Source: Litsea cubeba (lineage: Eukaryota; Streptophyta; Magnoliopsida; Laurales; Lauraceae). Taken from it: a stretch of 64,000 nt of DNA. Positions 56,531-64,000 of the stretch are shown here, piece after piece. A program made the position numbers and the translations under genes. The notes under the pieces are model-generated. The model searched no databases. It worked only from the letters and a program-made list of their open reading frames with translations, and was not told where the DNA came from. The stretch is from the NCBI GenBank assembly GCA_012931725.1, contig CM022945.1, positions 19,950,580 to 20,014,579 of the forward strand, in the 5' to 3' direction. The number at the start of each line of letters is the position of its first letter. Within the stretch, counting starts at the first letter, position 1.

Positions 56531-56984
56531 TGAAGGAATTTCATATTTGGGAATATGATTTTCCTGATTCGAGGCCTAATTTATACAGGCTGTTTCTTGT
56601 TAATGTCTAAACCTACATAGGTGTAAACTAAGTTCTTCGAATGCACAATTCAATATATAGTGATGTTCATCAAGGATAACACGTGCATTGGATAACGAAG
56701 TTTCACTCAATTGTATGGTTTAGAAGTCTTAATAATGTTGAATAGGATTGCATAGACTTAACTTTGAATTCCGCATTAAAATGGAATTATGATTCTTAAG
56801 CTGAATGTAGAGCTATACTATTTAATGTTTCATAAAGCTCGTATAGAGCCGAACTTGTTTCATACACTGAATTACTGAACGGAATGTAATGAAGAATTAA
56901 TGATTCCTACTGCAGTAGATGAGCTAGGAGCCTTCCGGAGCTCCGTGGTAATACCAGTGATCTCTGATCAAGACACTGGAAAGC

Positions 56985-57190
56985 CCACACATCATAGGCA
57001 AAATTGGATCAGAGCCAGGTGGCGCGAGTCCATGAGCTGGCACATCATAGGCAAAATTGGATCAGAGCCAGGTGGCGCGAGTCCATGAGCTGGGTAACAC
57101 GTAGGCCAGAGCCAGGTGGCGCGAGCCATATCATATACTAAAACCTTGAGGCAACATGTAGGCCAAAGCCAGGTGGCGTGAGCCCATGAG
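56985..57190. repeat. 53-bp tandem repeat in the LTR
   Basis: Two near-identical units carry CATCATAGGCAAAATTGGAT and AGAGCCAGGTGGCGCGAGTCC, followed by two degenerate units that keep only GCCA(G/A)AGCCAGGTGGCG(C/T)GAGCC. Confidence 0.75.
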
Positions 57191-57861
57191 CCAAAAAGGA
57201 TTATATTATAAATATATAACTAATTGATATTGGTGTTAACAAATATACTGAACAGCTTTCGTTTGAAAGCATAAATGAGATGAAATGTAAATCTATTACT
57301 ATAGTCATAAGTAATAGTTATTACTTGACTCTACTGTTTATACATGTTCAATGTAGAATTGTATCAACTCATATAGAACTTGTAAATTGGTAATTGACAG
57401 GTTCTTATATATGTAATTATTGATTAATAATATGATGACATGTACTATCATAGAACTGTATGTACATTGTTGAACCGTCGTGTTCACGGTGTTATTGATG
57501 ACATCGCAGGCCCTGTTGTCCGCGCCATCAGCAGAGGACGTTGAACGAATGGGTGTAAATATTCGGAGTGTGAATCGACTAAAACTATTATGGAAATAAT
57601 TGGAAGGTTTTATTTTATAGGTTTGGTATACTGCATTGTATATAAATATGCAGTGGTTGACTTTCTAGAATGTAGATTAAACGTTTGTATTGTATTTTGT
57701 CAATGTATAAGTTCAGCATTGGATACAATTTGACCAGGTATGGTATTTGATATCCCTTGTGAGTTCTGTTTTAGCTTTTGTAATTCGAATTTTACGGGAG
57801 TAGTATGAATTCGCGACTCGGTTCGGCCGAGCGAATCACATCTCGGGGCCGGGTCGGGACA

Positions 57862-59413
57862 CTCGGTTGTCCAAAACTTTGCCAAAATAAGATAATCCAG
57901 ACAGTGACAGTCAAATCATCAAATGTCTTGTGAATTGCCAGGTTATCATTATCACTAAAAACTTTAAATGGCGTCTAACCTCTACAACATATGGCTGTTC
58001 TATGTTGTTGGAATTTCAAGTCTACCCATATTGGTGGGGCCCAATTTTTTTTTAATTTAAAAAATCAATGTATTGACATTATCTTTGATTGTGGTCCACA
58101 TTATTCTAATTATTTGTTTTACACAGATGGATTCAATTATACTGTTTAGGGAAAAAATAATTATCTATGAACTACATTATTATTAGAGGGTTTTTTTTTT
58201 CATAAAAAAACACTTGGACTCTTAAAAGACCTAAAACTAAATGGACCGCCAAAAATCTTATGGCTGGAGTAGTCCCATGTGTGAGTTACTTCGTATGTTT
58301 GAGTTGTGCTTATTCTCCTCGTGTGTGAAGTTTTCATCACTTTACATGTATGAGTTGTGTCATGAGTATTAAGGTTCCAACCTCTTTGCCGGGTTAAAAA
58401 AAGAGAAAACAAAAGAAAGAGGCGTGCTTTTTTCCTACACTGCAAGAGTACTGCACCTAAGTGCTTTCGAGCGGCATGGAGGACGATGAAAAGAATACTC
58501 AAGTGCTAAGCATATGAACGCGAAATAAGCAATGGAGGAGGCAATGAATTCCCTTGAATTGATATATAGATTATGCTAGTTTAGGAATATGATAGTTCTT
58601 TCCCAAGTAAGCTAAACACAAAAAGAAAAAAGAGTGGGGGGGGGGGGGGTCGGGTTTGAGAATTCTAATTTACATTACCCACCCAACCTATTTAAATGTA
58701 TTGGTTAAATGCCAATCCACAAGTGTAAACCAATTCAGACAATTTAGTGGTTAATGGTTTTTTTAATTACAATAGTTTAACCTACATAGAATGAGTCAAT
58801 CTTGTGCTGGCCTTTTCTTTTGGCATGAATATAGCATTAAAAACTTAAAATGGATTTGTTTAGGCCAAGCTTATACAAGTTGGGTCAGCTTAAACGGTTT
58901 GACTCACACTAAATGCATGATATGGAGGTCAGATCAGATTGACCCACAACAGGTGCAAATTAGAGTTACTTGATCTGTTTAAAAAAATGGATCGGATATG
59001 GGTTGGACTTCAACCCATAGATATGTCCAGTCCAGTGAATGTATGGAGATGATTTCCAACACATCCGCGTAGGACAAGTCACAGGCAAGTTTTCTAAACA
59101 ACCAATGTATTTTCAAAATGGTTGTTTTCCATAGATTTTGCAAGTTAGAGAGGCCAGAGTGCATTAGATACCGCTGATTGCAAGGAAATTCTAGAAAACT
59201 AAAAGCGAAATTCTCTAAAATTTAATGATTTCCACTAATTAGAAAAGAATAATTTCATCGATGATCCTTTTTTTTTTTGGCTTGGCCTAAAATTCAATGA
59301 ATATCTGCCAAAGAACCTGACATTGGCGTCCCTTAAATTTTTCTCTCTAAATGTATGTTGTAAAAAGTAAATTTCCATTTCTTTTGAGCAAATTTTATGG
59401 CTGTTTTATTTAT
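57862..59413. other. Unassigned intergenic DNA
   Basis: No gene is recognised. A run of 13 G lies at about 58637-58649. Short open frames on both strands show no known motif. Confidence 0.5.
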
Positions 59414-59421
59414 ATGTTGGT

Positions 59422-60413
59422 TAGGGATGATAAAAATCCTCGCGGGTCGGGTGACCTGAAATTTGGGTATGGCACCCGAACCCCCCAGCGGGGGCGGGTG
59501 GGATATTAGATTGACTTCAAATTTGATATGTAAGTTGACCCCACTTGGATCTTTCAATCCCCCTTGTCCCATGACCAGTAGGGTAACCGTAAGGACGGTC
59601 CTTACTGGACCGCCTCCCAATAAATAAATATATGTTTTAGAAACATAACACATGTATGATAAATATAGTAACTCTTTTGAGAATTGAGACTTGAGTCCTT
59701 TTTTGCAAGTATATATATAATACATTATACATGTATATATATATATTATATAATATTATAGTTATGTGTCATTTGTATGTAAACCCTAAATCCCCTAAAC
59801 TCTAAATCTTAAATACCCTCAATCATATGATCTATAGTTTTAATTTTGATTTTTTGCTAAGTTACCTAGAACATGTTAAATTCATTATCCCAATATATGT
59901 TTTAGAAACATAATACATGTACGATATATATAATAATTCTTTTGAGAATTGACTAATTGAGACTTGAGTCCTTTTTTGCAAGTATATATATATTATAGTA
60001 TTATAGTTATATGTCGTTAGTAAATTACTAAACCCTAAATACCCTAAACTCTAAACCCTAAATACCCTCAATCATATGATCTGTAGTTTTAATTTTAATT
60101 TTTTGCTAAGTTACCTAGAACATGTTAAATTCATTATCTCAATATCATAATTGTTCATAATATTTCACCATCCCCTAAACCCTAAACTCTCAATTACTAA
60201 GATAGTAAGATTATAATTTATAAAATATAAATACATTTAATGATAAAATAAAGTAATAAATACATGTAAAGTGCGGGGACGGGGTCGGGTATACGTGTTA
60301 TCCGTCCCCTTCGGGGTCGGGGAATAGCGGAGATGGGGGCGGGGATGGGGTTTAGGGAAGGGAATGGGAAGGGCGCCCCCGCCCCGCCCCGCCCCGCCCC
60401 GTTGCCATCTCTA
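59422..60413. mobile_element. hAT element with (CCCCG)n ends and telomere-like words (992 bp)
   Basis: The ends are TAGGGATGATAAAAATCC and GTTGCCATCTCTA with a perfect 8-bp TSD ATGTTGGT at 59414-59421 and 60414-60421. The interior holds two ~260-bp direct repeats (59630-59896 and 59897-60155) sharing TTTTGAGAATTGA, CTTGAGTCCTTTTTTGCAAG and CTCAATCATATGATCT. Each repeat contains clustered CCCTAAA/ACCCTAAAT words. The right end is a GGGGCGGGG/CCCCGCCCC array. There is no transposase. Confidence 0.85.
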
Positions 60414-60740
60414 ATGTTGGTTGATTTTGTACTTTCAATTTGGCGGACGCCTAGTGGCTAACAAACACAATACAAGAAATATTCTTAGTTTCACTAAATT
60501 TGTAGCATGTTTAAAATAAGGCAAAATTAGCGAAAGGTCCTTATAAGTGAATGTATCCAGCCTCCAGTCTAAGGAAAAACTTATTAAGGCCTATGGTCCA
60601 CTTAGCTAGACTATTTGCAGTGAGAGGTCCCTGAATCCACATGTTTGCATTTTTCTCGATGAAATTACCCTTTCAACCGATTTTAGCACAAAATTTTGAA
60701 ATTCAAAATTTCAAATCTTTAATTATCCATCTTCTTCAGT

Positions 60741-61289
60741 GTGGAAAGGAACTTTTTTCTCTCTGCAAATCAGTCCTATCTCTTCCAATGGCTGGATGAC
60801 CCCGATCTCATTGTTCTGCCAGGAAGGATCGAAGACGCAAAAGAAGTCCAAGATCAGAGTTGCAGAGGGGAGATCGGTTTCGATCTTTGTTGGGCCACAC
60901 AATCAGTTGCAGAGGAGAACGAAGAAGGGTTCTCAATTTCTACTGGGTCACGCTGGCCGGAGGGGAAGCCAAAAGGAGACGAGCAGTTGGGATCACAGCT
61001 CGAGTCTCGCGCCAGAAGAGTCTCCCATGGCCTCTCCGATGAGGAATTCGAAATTCGCGTTGCCGTCTCCGACGACGAGATTCTCGCCAAAGTCTCCCCT
61101 GCATCGTTTGAAATTATCGTCGGATTCGCCGCTGCTAGCGACGCTGAGCAAAAAGGCGGCGCCGCTTCTGCAGAGGTGGAAGGTGGAGGAGGAGGAGGAG
61201 AAAGGGGGGTCTGTTCACTACTACAATCGGAAAACAAAAAAAAAAAAAACGCCGTCGCCCATCACCGGACTCATTCCGATCGTTGCTGA
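60741..61289 (+). other. GC-rich coding-like core of the MULE
   Basis: Two overlapping plus-strand frames are long here (60741-61289 and 60739-61419), so the true frame is unclear. One gives a Ser/Pro-rich stretch (MASPMRNSKFALPSP from about 61025) followed by LSKKAAPLLQRW and an acidic run; the other an acidic Glu/Gly-rich stretch. I recognise neither. It may be the 5' part of a captured host gene, since the abrupt base-composition change matches the MULE interior. Confidence 0.35.
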
Positions 61290-61659
61290 CCGCCGTCGTC
61301 TCGCTGCTGTCGTGCCGTCGCCGGATTCTTCCGCTGCCATCCCGTCGTGCCGTGCCATCGCTGGGGAGGCAGAAGACTCCCCCAGCCTGTTACAGATACC
61401 CGGAAGAAGAAGACGATGATTTGGGTTTAGTTCTGGGTCAGTTCTAACCTGACCTGCTACGGAAGCCCAGCCCAAATCCTAGACCAGGCGGTGGCAGTTT
61501 GACTGGGTTCAACGGCCATATTTGTTTCTGGATTTCTGGAGCCATCCGGACTCATAATTGCATTCCGATTTTTTTGTTGGATTCGTATTATCGATGAAAT
61601 CTACAAGGTAGACAGGATGGATTGATGGTGACAGAGCTGAATTGCAGGCTTAACTGTAA

Positions 61660-62355
61660 ATTTATCTGATTTTTGATCAAATTTATCTATTTTTGGTCAA
61701 ATTTATCTGTTTTTGTCATATTTATTTGAGTGTTGTTCAAATTTATCTGTTTTTTGTCATATTTCTTTGCATTTTTAGTAAATTTATCTGAGGTTTTTTT
61801 CAAAATTTATTTGAGTTATTGGTAAATTTATCTGAGTTTTGTTCAAATTTATCTGTTTTCTGTCAAATTTATCCGAGTGTTGTTCAAAATTATCTGTTTT
61901 CTGTCATATTTCTTTGTGTTTTTGGTAAATTTATCTGCGTTTTTTTCAAAATTTATCTGAGTTTTTTAGCAAATTTATTTAAGTTTTTTTAAATCTATAT
62001 GCGTTTTTTAAATTTATTTTCGTTATTTTAAATTTATTTATATTTTTTGAAATTTTCTTTGAATCTTTTGAGATTTATTTGAGTCTTTTGAAATTTATTT
62101 ATATTTTCTGAGATTTATTTGGATATTTTGAAACTTATTTGCATCTTTTTAAATTTATTTGCGTTATTTGAAATTTATTTATATTTTCTGGAACTTATTT
62201 GGATATTTTGAAAATTATTTGCATCTTTTTAAATTTATTTGCATTATTTGATTATATATTGCTTTTTTTAACTTATTGCATTTTTCAAAATTATTTTATT
62301 TTTTAAAATTTATTTTCATTTTTTTGAAATTTATTTGTTTGTTTTTAGAATTTAT
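61660..62355. repeat. Degenerate AAATTTATCTG tandem repeat in the MULE
   Basis: More than 25 loosely spaced copies of AAATTTAT(C/T)TG(A/C/T) followed by a T run fill this stretch, with a period of about 20-35 bp. Confidence 0.75.
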
Positions 62356-62584
62356 TTGAAAATCTGGGGATTCCATTAATCGTGGGCAATTAAATGTTGG
62401 TTGGCCATTATTAATGGGATATCCCACCAATCATGGATTATGATATAAAGAAAGGGTAAAGTAGACATTTCAGGTGTGAGAAAGTGTGGGAGGGACCTTT
62501 GGCTCTATGATTTTTTTTTTGTGTAGATCTAAGGCCATAAAGTGTAATGTTCTGGGACCTATCGCCGAATGCCCCTTAAAATAA

Positions 62585-63154
62585 AGCCGGATTTTACTCA
62601 AAAGGCATGCATGTCGGGTCGGAATTTCGGATCCTCTGTGGCAACTATTATATGGTAACTGTATAAAAGGAACTCCATTTTGGGGGCAACATAGAGACCA
62701 TGACCATCGTAACTATTCAAGATGAATATCATCTCCTCCCATCTCATTTTCTCAAGTTTAAGCTCAAAATGAGTGGGTCTCACCGTCTGATTAAGCACTA
62801 CGGTGGAAACGTGATTTAAACCATGTATGCAACAACGCCACATCAGTGTCCAGTCACATTTCTGTCAGGTGTTAATAGGTCCTTTTAAACTTGAGTATAT
62901 ATATAGTTAGAGTGGATGATATTCCTCTTGAATGATCCGGATTATCTTTATATGGGCCAGCAATGGATTTCGTTGAAAAGCGGTGCACGGTTGTGCAAAA
63001 ATGCATGGAGGATCCGGAGTGACTCATACACTGTCATGTTTCAGGTTGCTTATAATGTAAAGTCTATAAGGTAGTTCGATTGGCTAGTGAGGCACGCAAT
63101 GAATGATTAATCCTTGACTTTAGCGCTAATGGTGAGGAACTTTTGTTCGTGTGC

Positions 63155-63190
<36 letters not shown>

Positions 63191-63350
63191 ATGAGCACTT
63201 ACCTGGAAAAAAATAATTCTAATCTAGTCAGTTAAGATTAGAGTCTGGCCGAAGTAGGCCGGGCAGTTAAGAACCCTAGGCAACACGTTCCTCCACGTAA
63301 TAGTTACATATTTCCTAATATAGTCAGTAAACAACCCCTAGGTAATAGTA
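62585..63350. other. Unassigned DNA with a TG microsatellite
   Basis: No gene is recognised. ATATATATATG(TG)n runs at about 63155-63191. Confidence 0.5.
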
Positions 63351-63358
63351 TTTAAAAA

Positions 63359-63480
63359 GGTAATTGATATTGGCACTCCTTTTTTTATGGAGGCACTCCA
63401 ATTCAAGCCAATTTCTTTCTTACCATTTACCTTGAAAAGGATCGCCTCAATAAAAAAAAGGAGTGCAAATATCAATTACC
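63359..63480. mobile_element. Small hairpin MITE (122 bp) with 8-bp TSD
   Basis: GGTAATTGATATTGGCACTC pairs with GAGTGCAAATATCAATTACC, and TTTAAAAA flanks it at 63351-63358 and 63481-63488. It is the same family as 38177-38300. The two arms pair over most of the length. The A/T-only TSD lowers its weight. Confidence 0.72.
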
Positions 63481-63488
63481 TTTAAAAA

Positions 63489-64000
63489 AATATTAAAATT
63501 TAAAATTTATAACATATAAGTTGTCTTAAAAAAATCCTAACTTAAGAAAGGGAAAACTCAAAACAGGCCTCAAGTGTTGCCTAGATTTCAAATCAAGATA
63601 AAAAAGAAAGGAAAATTTTTAAAATAGGGCTTATGTTTTTGTGAGATTTCAAATCGGGACAATAAAAAACTTACATTTCAATATTGGACTTAAGTTTTCC
63701 ATATTGATTATAAATAAGGACATTTGGCAAGAAAGTAGGTATTCAGTGATTTTCTTCTGAGAGTGGCTATCTACACATTGCAAAAATCCATTCACATAAT
63801 GCATTTAAAAAAAAATCCCTAAACTACCCCTATCCCTCTCCTTCCCTCTTTCTCCATCGCCCTGCGCTCCGGCCACCTCCGCCCTTCTTCCTCCTCCCTT
63901 TCTGGTTCTGCAACAAGAACCAGATGACACTGTTGCCAGTAGTTGTTTTCTTCATCTCCGGTCTCGGTGGAAGGGTGACGACCGCAGTGGTGGACGGCGA
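63489..64000. other. Window edge, unassigned
   Basis: AT-rich sequence turns GC-rich after about 63825 with CT-rich runs (CCCTCTCCTTCCCTC) like a plant 5' leader. A gene or element may start at or beyond 64000 but cannot be judged from here. Confidence 0.4.

Larger units (their letters stand above)
55552..57861 (+). mobile_element. Probable solo LTR, Del/Tekay-type (about 2,310 bp)
   Basis: It begins TGTAAGACCCCTTCCC and ends GGGCCGGGTCGGGACA, termini that parallel those of the minus-oriented solo LTR at 3497-6254 and fit long Del/Tekay LTRs. There is no coding sequence. The flanks (CGGCG and CTCGG) do not form a target duplication, so the element may be rearranged or the true edges may differ slightly. 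It carries a GGTCGACCGAC word cluster and a short tandem repeat. Confidence 0.5.
60520..62575. mobile_element. Mutator-like element with captured-looking core (2,056 bp)
   Basis: The perfect 9-bp TSD TTAAAATAA is at 60511-60519 and 62576-62584. The ends (GGCAAAATTAGCGAAAGGTCC and inverted GGACCTATCGCCGAATGCCCC) extend inward as long, imperfect inverted repeats of roughly 140 bp. No MURA transposase is present. The core 60740-61480 is GC-rich and coding-like while the rest is AT-rich, the composition expected of a Pack-MULE. The capture is inferred. Confidence 0.75.

Overview
The window is plant nuclear DNA: an angiosperm chromosome segment in which almost everything recognisable is transposable element or a gene remnant. 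Support for a plant comes from Tat-lineage Ty3/gypsy elements (dual RNase H, antisense ORF with a plant 'gypsy-type transposon' domain), a CACTA (En/Spm) element with TNP2-like and TNPA-like genes, long Del/Tekay-style LTRs, several hAT and Harbinger MITEs with intact target-site duplications, and pseudogene pieces of a plasma-membrane H+-ATPase and an FKBP-type prolyl isomerase. The species cannot be named from this sequence. I see no complete, intact host gene and no tRNA, rRNA or CRISPR.

Layout. 1-3491: AT-rich, one Harbinger-like MITE. 3497-6254: a solo LTR in minus orientation (TSD GCAGC) that landed inside an exon of an H+-ATPase pseudogene, which resumes at 6255-8400. 8406-19530: a full-length Tat element on the plus strand (TSD GTTTG), inserted in another exon of the same pseudogene. 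19536-20892: unassigned spacer. 20893-31649: a second full-length copy of the same Tat family on the minus strand, so the two 11-kb copies stand tail to tail. 31925-32149: FKBP pseudogene piece. 32292-38300: a cluster of MITEs, three of them hAT with 8-bp TSDs. 38301-43103: mostly unassigned, with an RNase H-like remnant. 43107-51062: a full-length CACTA element (TSD ACC). 51063-55551: unassigned DNA with a long snap-back hairpin and a possible KH-domain exon. 55552-57861: a second probable Del/Tekay-type LTR. 59422-60413: a fourth hAT element. 60520-62575: a Mutator-like element (9-bp TSD) with a GC-rich, possibly captured, core. 63359-63480: a small hairpin MITE.

How the parts work together. 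In each Tat copy the plus-sense gag-pol frame encodes Gag, protease, reverse transcriptase, a gypsy RNase H, a repeat linker, a second (archaeal-type) RNase H and integrase. A separate four-exon gene runs antisense between integrase and the 3' LTR; its splice sites and phases agree in the two copies. Both copies have damaged gag-pol and damaged antisense genes, but at different sites. The LTR pairs differ by about 12/644 (copy 1) and 3/647 (copy 2) positions by my count, so copy 2 is the younger insertion. The CACTA element keeps clean ends, but its TNP2-like gene has a frameshift and its TNPA-like gene a nonsense codon.

A recurring property is that unrelated elements each carry a dense array of their own short, mostly CpG-bearing palindromic word: GGGCGCCC in Tat, GACGCC/GGCGTC in CACTA, GGTCCGGACC and GGATATCC in the hAT MITEs, GTTCGAAC and GGTCGACC in the long LTRs.
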